Source: Epiperipatus broadwayi
Taxonomy: Eukaryota; Onychophora; Udeonychophora; Euonychophora; Peripatidae
NCBI GenBank assembly: GCA_028023455.1
Contig: JAQFVV010006208.1
Coordinates: forward strand, 6,306,963 to 6,370,962
Reading direction: 5' to 3'
Length of the DNA: 64,000 nucleotides
The first letter of the stretch is position 1. Every line of letters starts with the position of its first letter. Positions 10,446 to 22,244 of this stretch are shown piece by piece. The notes below the pieces were generated by a model, which was not told the origin of the DNA, did not search any database, and worked only from the letters and a program-made list of their open reading frames with translations. The position numbers and the translations under genes were made by a program.

Positions 10446-10923
10446 ATAATACAACTAAAGAAAAAGAGTATGATGTGTATAGAGAAGAATAAAAATGCAT
10501 TGTTGGAAGTAGATGTGAAAAGGATATGTTTATATTATAATTGAGTAAAGCTAGAATAATAAAGGATATAGGGATAGAAAATAATTTTTTTAAAAGAAAG
10601 TGACTGTAAATAATTATATAAAAAAATATTTAAAAGAAGGGCCAAGAGTGTTAATATAAAACTTAATTTTAAAAATACGTAAAGAGATAGAAATATGAAT
10701 AGATAAGAGAATTGGAGAAGATTTATAGGAGAAAAATTAGATTTTTCAAACAGTTTTAGAGATACACTTCAGGAGTAAATAATAATCACACCTTCAGAAA
10801 TGTGAATTAAAGATAGTTAATAGATGTGACGATGATTGGAAAGGAGAGGCTATAAAGATTATTTATTGTTAAAAAGGACATATTAGAAAAAAATGTAAAA
10901 AACATATGTGAGTTAGATTGAAC

Positions 10924-11590
10924 AAACAGGCAAAACTCACTATATGTATTGCCCCACCCAGCAAGCTAGAGTAATCAATGGATGCCAGAAGGCTTGTGCA
11001 TAAAATCCCCATCTAGTGCCCTACTCATCCAATATCCCCAGATTAGTGTATGGCTTGTGGCCTTCATCAGTGAGGAGCCTTGGATCTGAGAGCACTGCAC
11101 CTAGATCTTAGGATCTAATGCAACCCTCCAGCAGCCACCTTTTATCTCCACTTAACTACAAAACTATGAGTCTTAAACTGAAAACACCTTAATGTTTTCA
11201 ATCCAAACCCATTAGCTTATATAGTCATATGGTTCTAAACTCAGTTCAGTACCCATACATTTTGGTGGCTTGGAATGAAAACATTAAGGTTATTTCAGTT
11301 TAAGACTCATAGTTTTGTAGTTAAGTGGAGATAAAAAATGGCTGCTGGAGGGTTGCATTAGATCCTAAGATCTAGGTGCAGTGCTCTCAGATCCAAGGCT
11401 CCTCACTGACGAAGGCCACAAGCCAGAAACTAATCTGGGGATATTGGATGAGTAGGCACTAGATGGGGATTTTATGCACAAGCCTTCTGGAATCCATTGA
11501 TTACTCTATCTTGCTGTGTGTGGCAATACGTGTAGTGAGTTTTGACTGTTTTAACAACAGTTATACACAAGCATAAGAAGTGGTGGTCAT
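10924..11590. repeat. Family B palindrome, ~670 bp
   Basis: The left arm (about 10924-11215) and right arm (about 11275-11590) are inverted copies. The left hammerhead has GAAA replaced by TACA; the right one is more complete. It interrupts the decayed LINE. Confidence 0.85.
11386..11452 (+). ncRNA. Type I hammerhead, family B
   Basis: CTGACGA at 11406-11412, stem II AGGC-CACAA-GCCA, GAAA at 11426-11429, triplet AUC with C17 at 11435. The mini stem III has one C-A clash. Stem I is fully complementary in both segments. Confidence 0.75.
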
Positions 11591-12107
11591 GTGATGCCTA
11601 TTGAGTTAGATTGAAGTTGGATAAAGAGATATGGATGTGTGATATATATTTAACTACTGAAAATGATGGATTTAAACAGGAATATGCTAGTATAATGGGA
11701 ATGTTTATATAGTTATATAAATGAGTTATAGAAAAAATAATTGTAGATTATTAATTATAGGTCATGTGAATGATCATATTATAAAATTAAGAAACGGAGA
11801 ATATGATTGGAGCCTTATTAAAAAGGTTGTATGAGAAAAGTGGATTACAAATTGGGAATTTGAATATAGAGTATATATTGAGAATTTTACAAACTAAAAT
11901 ATACTGTTGATTATATGTTGGTAAATAAAAAGAAATTAAAAAAAGTTAGAAAAATTGAAATGAAACATAAAAAAAAAAAGAGAATATAATAGTACTTACA
12001 ATGTTATACTAGCAGAATTAGAGATAAATGAAAAGCACATTTTACGAAATTTATTGGAAGTTTGACAAAGTTAGGCAAGAAATTAGCAATGAGATTAAAT
12101 TTATATA

Positions 12108-12580
12108 GAGGCTAATCTCTCCATGTAGTAGCACCACTCAGTGCAAGCCAGAATAATCAATAGATGCAAGGTTTGTGCATAAAATCCCTATCTAGTGCCT
12201 ATTCATCTAGTTTGTAGCTTTCTCCAGTGAGGAGCCTTGAATCTGAGAGCACTGCACCTAAATCTTAGGATCTAATGCAACCCTACAGCAGCCACCTTTT
12301 ACTTTAGCTCAAAAAATGGCTGCTGAAGGGTTGCATTAGATCCTAAGATCTAGGTGTAGTGCTCTCAGATTCAAGGTTCCTCACTGACGAAGGCCACAAG
12401 CCAGAAACTAGTCTGGGGATATTGGATGAGTAAGCACTAGATAGGAATTCTATGCGCAAACCTTCTTACATCCATTGATTATTCTGGCTTGCACTGAGTG
12501 GCTATATAGAGAGTTTAGCCTCTGTGTAAACAGCTTCTGTAAGCATAAAGAATGGTGGTCATGTGATGTTTAAAGATTAA
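12108..12580. repeat. Family B palindrome, short centre
   Basis: The arms meet near 12300-12315 with almost no spacer. The left arm has lost most of its hammerhead; the right arm has a complete one. Confidence 0.8.
12364..12430 (+). ncRNA. Type I hammerhead, family B (well preserved)
   Basis: CTGACGA at 12384-12390, stem II AGGC-CACAA-GCCA at 12391-12403, GAAA at 12404-12407, and GUC ending at 12413. UGGGGA then pairs with UCCUCA, UUGGAU with AUUCAA and GAG with CUC. All core positions match. The only oddity is the family-typical A-A at the base of stem II. Confidence 0.82.
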
Positions 12581-15418
12581 ATTTAATGGAATTAATAGTA
12601 TAACTGTAAACATTTATGAAAGATGATGATTTTTAAAAATTATAAAGAATTAATGAGTATGATGAAAAAAATTGGAAATAGGAACTAATGGGATTAATAA
12701 AAAAAATGTAGAATTTTTTTTTTAGAAAATATAAAAGAAAAAAAAAGTCTAGGAATTATAAAAAGGCTATTAAAAAGCAAATTCGGAAGGAGTTAAATGT
12801 TAGATAAGACAACTATTTAAAACAAAAAAAAATAACTAGAATATAATGAAAGTGGAGATGGGATGAACTTAATAAGAAGTTAATGAGGGAAATTAACCGC
12901 ATAGGAAGAAAGATTGGTGGAAAAAAATGGAGATATCTTGAAGAAGATAAAAACAAACACAACAAAGTTATATAATTAAATACAGAGGGAAGAGAGTGCT
13001 AGGAAAGAGAAGAACTGGAAAAAAATATTAATGAAAACTTTGGATCAGAAAGAATTGATAAGTAAATATGGCCAAGTAAAAGCGTAATTAATAAGAAAAT
13101 GTACAAAGTAATGTACATGGAATTGAATAGTAAAATAGCTAGATTAAAAAAGAAAAGAACTAGGATTAGATAGTATGAATGCTGAAATGATAGTAGCTAT
13201 GGAAAAATATGGAAGACTTAAATTCATAGAAAGTTTTTATAAAATTATAATTGATAATAATAATTCATAAGAATGGACAGATATGAAAATTCATTTATTA
13301 TATAAAAGAAAAGAAAAAGATTTTAGGATGTTAACTTGTTTTTAATGATAAGATTAGGGATTGAATGGAAGGGAATGAATTTGGGAAATGATTCAGAATT
13401 ATTTTATTTAGGGAAAAGACAAGGGATAATTTTATTTATCCCAATTGATTAAAAAAAATTATAAGAAAAAAAAATCATTATTTATTACATTTTTAGATAT
13501 AGAAAAGATTTATAATCTTTAGATATAGAGAAAGGCTTATAATAAGATGAATGGAAATATATTGTTTAGAAGTCTTTAATATTCTTAGGATTGTTAAGAA
13601 TAATTAAAATTTTTTATAGGAATAAATTTTATAATTATCAGAAGAAGACTATAGAATCAGTAGAAGTTAATTATAAAATTGATCAAAACAGATATATCCA
13701 TTATCATCTTTACTATTTATTTTGTTTTTAAGAAAATTGAAGATTGAGATAGAAGTTTAATGTTAGGGGTGAAAATTTCAAGAGATGAAATCAATTTACT
13801 GTGCTTTTTAAAAATATATATCTACATTTTTTGTAAACAGTATAGAAGTTATGGAGTTGTTAGAGAAATGTGAAAAGGCACGAAGAAGTGTGAAAATTAC
13901 ATTAAGTGAAAAATAGTCTACGATCTTAGTATTTAATGGTAAGGGTAAAACTTGAAGAATAGAAAATAAAAGTGTGAAAATTACATTCAGTGAAAAATAG
14001 TCTACGATCTTAGTATTTAATGGTAAGAGTAAAAGTTGAAGAATAGAAAATAAAAAAAGTTGAGAATATTGGTATTGTATAAAAATATTTATTTCTAATA
14101 TCAACTTTTCATTGTGCGTTATTATTGTTAGTTTATTTTTAATCTATTATGTGTTATTACCTTTGCCATTCTATTTAATAGTTTAACCCCAAAAAAGATC
14201 CATAGAGATCTTTAAAATGACAATAAATCTAGACCCTGATTCTCGTAATAAATTGTGTACGATGCAACGCGACGGATCGGCGAATCCTTGTAGAATTCTG
14301 GCGCCCATATTAAAATAAATAGAAAGCTGATTCCACTGGCAGTGTAGATCATAATAATTAGTAGGCCAGTTAATCAGGAAATATAGCTGTGTTTTTGGAA
14401 ATAGAACAAGATATTTTTCGTCTTCATAACTTGGTTAACTTTCACTTCATAGTGTGTAAAAAAAGGCCTACCAGAATCTACCAAAACGTGAAGAACATTA
14501 CAATATAAATACTTGAGAATTAAAATAGAAAAAGCAAAAAAAAAAAAAGATTAGGGCTGATGAGATAGGTAGAAATTATTTGAAAAAAATAACAAGTATC
14601 TCCTTTAATATTTGAAAATAATATGTGTTTTATATTAGCAAAAAAAAACAAAAAACAAATTTTTATATAAAATACAAAAAATAGGATTGGGTGATGGAAT
14701 TATAAACAGCAAATAAAATCATTCAAAAGGAAATGGAGTGGACTTTGTTTTTAATGAGCAAATAAAAAATAAATTTTAACTGTTTGCAAAAAGTTCAATA
14801 TATGAATGCAAATCAATTAATTAAAATAGTTTTGAATTGGATTATATGGAGAAGATAACCAACAAATTGAGTAAGAAAGATTTTATAATATGTAAACTTA
14901 AACAGGTGATTCATTTCCATGTACTATATGTAAGAAATAGGATAAATGTTTGAGAGGTATATATTTTGAGAAGCAAAAAAGAGGTTAAATAAGCTGGTTA
15001 GAAAAAAAGAATTAGAGCTATGGAAAGTAAACATAAATTTTAAAAATTGGAGTTATTTAAAAATAAAAAATAAATATTAAAACTATGAAAGGATGTGTGG
15101 TAATATGAAAGAGAGTTTATTGTTATTTGGTGCAAGAGCAAAAATGAAGTTAATTGAATTGTAGGTGTGGTTTCTGTGGAAGAGGCAATGAGAGTATTGA
15201 ACACCTATTTTAGGGGTATAGGATATTGAAAGAGAATCAGAATAAATAATGTGGGGAGTGGAAAAAATTTAAATGTAAAGAGAATGAAAGAGACAAAGTT
15301 TTTATACATTTTTGTTTTTAGGAATATTTAGACTGTATGGTAAAACCAATAAAATAGTTTTTATTAAAATGGGATAGGAAGAAAAAAAACTAGAACCAAA
15401 AAGGTAATTGAGGAATAA

Positions 15419-16792
15419 GGGTACTTTGGTATTGGAGTTGCAACATGGAGCATGTATTAGGCCTACTGTGCCTGTTCACATTCATATCAATCCACTGATA
15501 ACTTTGTAATCTCGGGATGTGACCAAAATAACGTGTATATAGATCTTGTACATGACTTTTTTGGCAAAAAAAAAAAACATTACATGGATCTTGTACATAA
15601 TATTTTGACAAGATTATAAAGTTATCGGGGGTTTGATATGAATGTGAAATGAGCGCAGTAGGTCTAATACATGCTCCATGTTGCAGTATTAAAAATAACA
15701 AAGTAAAAACATAATAAAACATAAACATATTTATCATTTTCAATAAGAAATGCATGATTTTGAACAAGACATTTAAATATGTACGACTCGGACACTAACA
15801 ACTGTTAAGAATGACATTTGACATAAAGAAAAAAGTGATTTGCAATCTTAATGAAATGACAGCATTACACAAAAAAATTATTAGTTTAAATATGCACTAA
15901 ACAAACAGTAAATGATTTTGGTTTTTAAATAATGAGACATTCAAATATGTATGAGTTGGACACTAACAACTTTTTAGAACATATGAAAGCAAAAAAAATG
16001 TGATTTGTGATCTTAATGACATGGCAGCATTACACAAAAAAATTGTTAGTTTAAATATGTACTAAACAAACCGCAAATGATTTTGGTTTTAAATAATATT
16101 TATAAAAAAACATTAATTATATGTACGACTTTTACACTAACAACTTTTAAGAAGACGACATTCCCAATCAAAGAAAAAAATGTGATTTGCGATCTTAAAG
16201 AAATGATAGCATTACACAAAAAAATTGTTACTAAATAAACAGTAAATGATTTTGGTTTTTAAATAATATTTATAAAAACACAGTAAGTATACTCATATAA
16301 TATTTACCGCGTAATATGTAACAGGAATTGTCACCTTGAAATAAAACATTTAATATTATCACAGAAAATGGAGATCTCTACTAAAATTTTTCTCTCCAAA
16401 AATGTAGCATGTGATTGCAGAGTATGCTGGGATTTTCAACAGAAATGCTAATAAACATATTTTTTTATAAACAACTTAAACCCCCCAAAAAAGAACAAAA
16501 ACCACAAAAAAAAAATACATATTAATTATGAGACTTTTATTAGGTTTTTATCCTGGTCGGAACCATTTCTTTTATATTGTTAAGTATGGAAGAAAGAAAT
16601 CTGGACAATAACTAAAAATGTCAAACTGTTACAAAAGAAAAGATCATGTTGATAAACAACACGTTTCCATGCGCATACTCAAAGGGTTTATTTCCTTTCA
16701 ATTTGAAGTCATTATGACATTACACATTTATTGTGGGTGTTAAAAGGCCTCCTATATCCCCTACATTGCAGCTCTAATACCAAAGTACCAGA
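15419..16792. mobile_element. Unclassified element with inverted ends and internal satellite
   Basis: The left edge GGTACTTTGGTATTGGAG returns inverted as CTCTAATACCAAAGTACC near 16772-16790. Just inside the left edge is a ~245-bp palindrome (15440-15685) with arms containing CAACATGGAGCATGTATTAG. Between the ends lie three tandem units. No transposase was recognised. Confidence 0.5.
15771..16290 (+). repeat. Three-unit satellite, period ~170 bp
   Basis: Units begin at GTACGACTCGGACACTAACA (15781), its diverged copy at 15949 and another at 16123, giving periods of 168 and 174 bp. Each unit includes CAGCATTACACAAAAAAATT or a close variant and AATGATTTTGGTTTT. Confidence 0.85.
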
Positions 16793-17116
16793 ATAAAAAA
16801 TAAAAGAGTTTATGATGATTTTTGAGGAAGGGAATGTATAGCTTGACTAACAAAGTTCTTGGGCAGATAGAAACTTTTGACTTTATTTAAGGAGCAGCCA
16901 TTTGTTAAAAAAAAATCATGTGGTGTTTATTTTTTAAATAAGATTCGTTTTAAATGTGATAACTTATTTTTTTATTTGCATAATTCATTATTTAAGATTT
17001 TTAATGAAAGAATAATTGCTAAGAAAATTAATTGCAATTTTGAATGAACATTTCTATAATTTAAAAAAAAATAGTCTTTATTCTCAATGGTTCTATTGGC
17101 CGTTTGCAGTTACTTA
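16793..17116. other. AT-rich sequence, nothing recognised
   Basis: No supported feature. Confidence 0.5.
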
Positions 17117-17156
<40 letters not shown>

Positions 17157-17195
17157 GTTATAAAGTTTATATATATATATATATATATATATAAA
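17117..17195. repeat. (TA)n microsatellites
   Basis: Two TA runs separated by a short TTAAAAGTTATAAAG spacer. Confidence 0.9.
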
Positions 17196-17233
17196 CATTA
17201 AAAGCATAAAGCTAAACTAGTCAGTAAATAATC

Positions 17234-17783
17234 AAAATTATCCCCAATTCACAACCCAACCAAACTAACCACGAAAATAAACCCTAAAACACTACCAATG
17301 GTCTCATTGCTACAAGCAGACTTCTCAAGTGTAAAGAATTACAAACTAATATATTTAAACTAAACATTACCCACAATTCCACTTACTTCCCATACATTTT
17401 TAATATTAAAAGAATTTTTAAATAAGTTAATTGCTTCAGCATCATAATTTTTTTATAATAAAGGTACTTTAATTCTTTTTATTTCATTCTCTCACAGAAG
17501 ACTACCTTAGTTGTGCTTTGTATGTCCATGAAAAAGATACAGGTCACACTATTAATTTTGATGAAACTAAGATAGACTCTGAAGCAATTAACTTATTTAA
17601 AAGTTCTTTTAATATTAAGGGTGTATGGGAAGTGGAATTGTGGGTAATGTTTAGTTTAAATATTTTATTTTGTAGTTCTTTACACTTGAGAAGTCTGCTT
17701 GTAATAATGAAACCATTGGTAGTATTTTAGAGTTTATTTTTTTGGCTAGTTGGGTTGAGTTGTAAATTTGGGGTAATTTTTTT
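17234..17783. mobile_element. Penelope-like fragment between inverted arms
   Basis: The left arm (17234-17446) and right arm (17578-17783) are inverted copies. Between and partly within them lies a coding remnant at 17480-17640 (+): ALYVHEKDTGHTINFDETK. This matches the region after the GIY-YIG core in Penelope-like elements, where an H-x-x-x-T-G-H-x-I-x-F motif is common. The catalytic half is missing. The right arm contains CTTGAGAAGTCTGC and TGAAACC, a degenerate hammerhead-like signature. Confidence 0.65.
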
Positions 17784-18282
17784 ATATATATAAATTATTT
17801 TGCATTAGTTAAAAAATTTATTGAGTTGCCGTTTTTTTGTGTAGACTGTCTGTTAGCAAACTAGCATAGAATAATTAAACAATTTGTACTACACTTTACA
17901 TCTTCTAATTAATTTCATGTTTATTAATTGTTTTGATAAATATTCAGCAATATGTTATGAAATTAAATAAGATTTAACATAATTATCATTTTAATAATAA
18001 ATGCATTATTATTTTGAGAAAGAATTTTACTAACATTTTAGAGTTAATTGTAATATAATTTTTACGAATTGCTTTCAGTAGACTTTATTGTTATCAAATA
18101 AATTGTCTTTAAAATATATATATATCTAAATTAAATTATTACTTGTACTAAAACACTCAAAAACCCATTTTGAATATTTTTATTATTATTGTAGCAGCAT
18201 AAAAAATATAGAAGTAATTACTGTATGTATGCAGTGAATTTATGGCAGACTTTCTATGGTACTTGAATTTAAAAAATATATA
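17784..18282. other. AT-rich sequence, nothing recognised
   Basis: No supported feature. Confidence 0.5.
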
Positions 18283-19650
18283 CACCTGGGTCTCATTTTA
18301 TGCAGTAGATAGGTTCCTCAGAAAATGCGCACAAAAGAAATCGCACAAAAATAGACTTAACTTACCTTGAAAAATGGAGGATCGGTACTGTAATTTTCAA
18401 AAATCGCATAAAAGCAAAGCAACAATGTAAAATTACTTTAAAATTCGCATTAAAAAAAATAAGGAAATAAAATATGACTAATAAAAAATTTCAAATTTGA
18501 AAAAAATTAATACAAGACAAACTTTTTTTACCTTTTTTATTAACTACAGTATTTAATTTTGTTCAAAACAATATATTTTTATGTGTAATTTATAGTATTT
18601 TTCATTTTTTCGTACATGTACAGTATTTTAATTATTATCACTATTTGATGATATGTAAGTTCGTTTGTAAACTAGTAAGACATCAGATTCATCACAAGAG
18701 GAAATACAACTAGTGCCAACTTCTTTTTTTAATTGCTCTTATCATGGACTTTCCCAAACTAAATGTTTTCTAATTGCTGTTGATCCTTCCGATTTCGCTA
18801 AGCAATCTAAAATTGAAATTTTTGTTTCCAAAGAAATTCATTTTCTTGGGTGTTTTTTTCCTCTCCATTAGAGTAAACTAAAAGTTTAAAATAAAAATAA
18901 GAACTTAGACTTACAATAATAAAAAGACACCGACTCACCACTGTTGGACAAAATTTAATTAAAACTAACAATTAAAAATTAAATTCTTATTTTTGTCTTT
19001 AATTTTTTTATTTTCAATTTCATTTAAAAATCAAATTTCATTGTTTCACATCATATTAATTTCAGATCACATTACGTAATTTTTAAATTGTTAATTACAA
19101 TTAAAAATCAGATTTTAATTGTCAAATTTATATGTGCCCACCGCTGTTACTCACCTTTTAAAAATAAACTTGCAGACACTAAATGATTAATTGATTATGT
19201 ACTCTTTTTTTAAAAAGCAAAAATAAAATGTGATTTAAAATGCAAAACAACAACATGCATAATATAGGCATCTAAAACGTTTGAACAGATTTACATTATA
19301 ATCTTGTAAAATTTAATGTGTGTATATAAAATGGGGAAATCCTGATTTTAAGTGAATTATGAACTTCTTTATTGCATAAAACCTATTACAGTACTATTAT
19401 AAAGGGCTGAAAATATTAAAATTATTAGATGGAAGTTGAACTCCGATAATGCGCTATTACTTTAAATATGATGTGTAAGTGTGCAAAATTTATAATATTT
19501 AAAGTAATAGCACATTATCGGAGTTCGACTTCTGATCTAATAATTTTTATCATATAAAAGAAAAACGCATACAAAGATATTAAGAAGAAACATGAATTGC
19601 ATAACTTCAAAATCGCATTAAATAAATCCGCATAAAATGAGACCCGGGTG
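18283..19650. mobile_element. Tc1/mariner-superfamily element, pogo/Tigger-like, 1.37 kb
   Basis: Terminal inverted repeats CACCTGGGTCTCATTTTATG (left) and CACCCGGGTCTCATTTTATG (right, reversed) are each flanked by TA, the target duplication of this superfamily. Both ends continue into sequence with repeated 'TCGCAT / GCGCAC' words, as in Tigger-like ends. A minus-strand remnant near 18700-18870 (MERKKTPKKMNFF, and LGKSMIRAIKKE after a stop) could be the N-terminal DNA-binding part of a transposase, but it is short and broken. A second inverted repeat lies inside (19407-19545). Confidence 0.7.
19407..19545. repeat. Internal palindrome, ~57-bp arms
   Basis: Left arm includes TTGAACTCCGATAATGCGC, mirrored on the right by GCACATTATCGGAGTTCGAC, with a ~25-nt spacer. 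It lies inside the pogo/Tigger-like element. Confidence 0.85.
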
Positions 19651-20189
19651 TATTGCTTTTTAGAAAGTTGAAATGTTTAAGAACAATTTCTTCTTCCAAA
19701 TCCATATTTCCAATGATATTTGCTTTCTTCCCATTTTCAGTTCAGCATTACAAACATAAGTTACTAGATATATATTTTGTCTGAAAATATTATTAATTTC
19801 TATTTGAATCTGAATTTAATTTTTAAAATTCGCTAGGATATAAATTCATTTTATAATAATATAGAATGTTATTTTGTACAATGTCTTTATAACAATGAAA
19901 ATTACATTGTTTCCTTTTAGTCAGAATTAGTTGGCTATATATTATTTTGATTTAAAATCTTCTAAACCATTCCGCCTTATTTTATAAATTTTAAAAATAT
20001 CAATGCATAAATAATGCTCTGATCTTTATTACGGCAATTTCATTCATTACTATCTTTAATGAACTTAACATTGACACACATACAATTTTCCCTCTCACAC
20101 ACAGACACATAAAACCATTCGATATTTTCCACACCATTAATTAAAAACAAAACTGGCCAAATATTAAATTTAAATATTCAAAGCCAAAG
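19651..20189. other. AT-rich sequence, nothing recognised
   Basis: No supported feature. Confidence 0.5.
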
Positions 20190-20622
20190 CTTAAATAGTC
20201 AGTAAAAAATTAAAATTATTCCAAATTCAAAACTAAAACAAACCCCCACACAAAAGTAAACTCTGAAACCCAACCATTTGGCTCATTGCTACGGGCAAAC
20301 TTCTCAAGTGCAAAGGACTAAAATAAATCAACAATATATACTATGTATTACCCAGATTCCTAATTACATATAAAGAAGAATTAAAGAACCTTTATTATTA
20401 AAACTTTATGATTCTGAAGCAAGTAATTCGTTTAAGTTCTTTTAATATTAAGAGTATGTGAAATGTAAGTGGAATTGTGGGTAATATTATAAATTTGTTA
20501 TGTTTTAAACCTTTACACTTGAGAAGTCTGCTTGTAGCAGTGAAACCAGTGGTTGTGTTCTTGAGTTTATTTTTGCTGGTTCGTCTGATTTAATGTTGAA
20601 TTTGGGATAATTGTAATTAAAT
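20190..20622. mobile_element. Second copy of the 17.2-kb PLE-like palindrome
   Basis: Inverted arms share CTTCTCAAGTGCAAAGGA / CCTTTACACTTGAGAAGTC with the 17.2 kb element. The coding remnant is reduced to a few codons (DSEASNSF near 20411). The right arm carries CTTGAGAAGTCTGC-TTGTA-GCAG then TGAAACC, hammerhead-like but with an extra base in the core. Confidence 0.6.
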
Positions 20623-21362
20623 TTAAATTATATTTACATTTTATTTCTTAAACTATTAATTCCTGATTCATTAAAATTGTTACAGCATAATTGATTATAC
20701 TGTGTTTTAGATCCTGTGCAATAAATTTCGCAATACACTTCTAAAAAAGTTACTAAAACATTTATTAATGATCACTGAGCATTCGTAAACTGAGAATGTG
20801 AATAGGATATTAAATTTTAGTTTTTGAATAGTCCGTTAACCAACTAATAAACATTCCATATATTCATAATAACAATCAAGCAATATTAAATTGTATTTAA
20901 ATTTGTAATTACTTCTACCCAGTTGATTTCTATATTAACCATGACCCACTCATCTCAGCACTGGTTAGCCAACTGGTGATTTATCATTGTTAGACCAAAC
21001 TGTTATCAATACTATTTATAGGCATCTAGCTAGGATACCAATTTTATTCATCATGGATTAATAAAATCATGTAAGGACTAGAATCCAACCATCATAAAAC
21101 TGTTATATCTAGATAATCTTCATTGCATAAACTGTTGTTCATAATAATTATGACTAATAATGCATAGTTATCGCTGACTTCACTTCTATGGTAAATATAT
21201 TTCAGATTTCCTTATCATTTACACCATATCATGTTCACATCTATATAAAAAATTGCAAGTCATTTTTTGTTGTTTAATTAAACTAGTATTACTCATATTC
21301 ACTCATTTATATATATAATCCTAACCTTAATCAATTTCTTATATTTTTAATTAATATTTACC
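20623..21362. other. AT-rich sequence, nothing recognised
   Basis: No supported feature in about 740 bp. Confidence 0.5.
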
Positions 21363-21660
21363 AAGGCTGTAAGTAAAAATGCGATAGTAGAGACCTCTAC
21401 AGGTCTTAACCACAAGCTTACATTTAGGAATAAAAGAGGGGAACCTTCTTTACTTCAACCTACTTTCTATATAAATAGGTGAAGCTGAAGCGGTTGGATC
21501 TGAGAGCATGAAGCTATTCAATACTTCACTGATTAAGTCCACATTTCTTATTACACATTAACACTCGCGCAAAATCTATATTTTTAATTGTAAATCATGA
21601 CTATTTTTTGTTAAATCCTGGCTTGCCTCAGCACTGCAATTGTACACTTACTTTTTTCAT
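21363..21660 (+). repeat. Family C repeat copy
   Basis: Begins AAGGCTGTAAGTAAAAATGC and includes GAGACCTCTACAGG, TCTGAGAGCATGAAGCTATT and TTAAGTCCACATTTCTTATT. The place where the 34.86 kb copy has its hammerhead reads TTGCCTCAGCACTGCAA here and is not a recognisable core. Confidence 0.65.
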
Positions 21661-21721
21661 TATTGTTAAATACCATTATAATGTATATATTATTCAAATG
21701 CAATATTCAAACATTACATAT

Positions 21722-22095
21722 TCGGCCTGTATTCTGGTCATCCCTCTTCTGTGTATTTAAATGGTCTTAAAAGTCCTACATTCTTCAACAAGGGCTTTGA
21801 GTATTCTGATTTTCAATATGTATGGCTGAAGAGCTGGAGGGTGGGGTAGATTAAAGCCTGTCCATTAAAGTATGAACATTTGCTATCTTAATATAAACTG
21901 AGTACTGATTATATATGTGTGTGAGAGATGATGATTCGGAGCAACTGATGAGGGCTGGTTCAGCATGAAATACGTATATTGGAGATCGTTCATCTTTTTT
22001 ACACGCATGTGGTCATATGTGTTGGTTGTATAAGATGGAGTGGCTGACTAAAGGGAGCTTGAAAGCCTGTGTTCAAATCCCCTCTAATTTGCTCC
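21722..22095 (+). mobile_element. Family A hammerhead element, near full length (~370 bp)
   Basis: The most complete single copy. The 5' part has AAGCCTGTCCATTAAAGTAT and TTAATATAAACTGAGTACTG. The hammerhead is central. A body with CATGTGGTCATATGTGTTGG follows, then an A-box-like stretch and the B-box-like GTTCAAATCCCC. The unit resembles a Pol III-type SINE carrying a self-cleaving motif, as in schistosome SM-alpha elements. Confidence 0.8.
21929..21990 (+). ncRNA. Type I hammerhead, family A
   Basis: CTGATGA at 21945-21951, stem II GGGCTG-GTT-CAGCAT with one G-A clash, GAAA at 21967-21970, mini stem III AU-ACGU-AU, A17 at 21978, then UUGGAGAUC. Stem I has one G-G clash (GCAA against UUGG). 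Confidence 0.7.
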
Positions 22096-22244
22096 TCATT
22101 TAATTAATCCCTTGCTTAGGAAATGTTCTCTCATAAGTTAGTATTATACATTCTTCATGACACAAAATTCCAACAGACGTAGGTATAACGACTATTGCCA
22201 TTCATATCCATGTACAGTTATTTACGATGTGTAATAACTGAAAC

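Larger units (their letters stand above)
9476..15390 (+). pseudogene. Decayed long LINE (endonuclease / RT / Cys-His), heavily interrupted
   Basis: A purine-rich plus-strand tract keeps short motifs of a non-LTR retrotransposon in the right order. A possible coding trace VDINDVNRDNEETTN lies near 9835. An endonuclease-like GHVNDHI and VDYMLVNKK lie near 11760-11940. RT motif A FITFLDIEK is at 13481-13507. GVKISRDEINLL lies near 13767-13800 and a Cys/His run CRCGFCGRGNESIEHLF near 15160-15210. It is distinct from the RTE-type LINE. Stops and frameshifts are everywhere. Family C (10085-10440) and two family B palindromes (10924-11590, 12108-12580) are inserted. An 85-bp segment is duplicated in tandem (13888-13972 and 13973-14057). 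About 14105-14480 does not fit the LINE and may be a further insertion. The clade cannot be named by eye. Confidence 0.6.

Noticed and set aside
14286-14310. TGGCGCCC as an LTR-retrotransposon primer binding site (also CTGGCGCCACTG near 32195)
   Set aside because: No LTR ending in CA lies just before it and no gag/pol follows.
15390-15767. 125-residue minus-strand open frame
   Set aside because: It crosses a palindrome and the edge of an unclassified element, with no domain resemblance.
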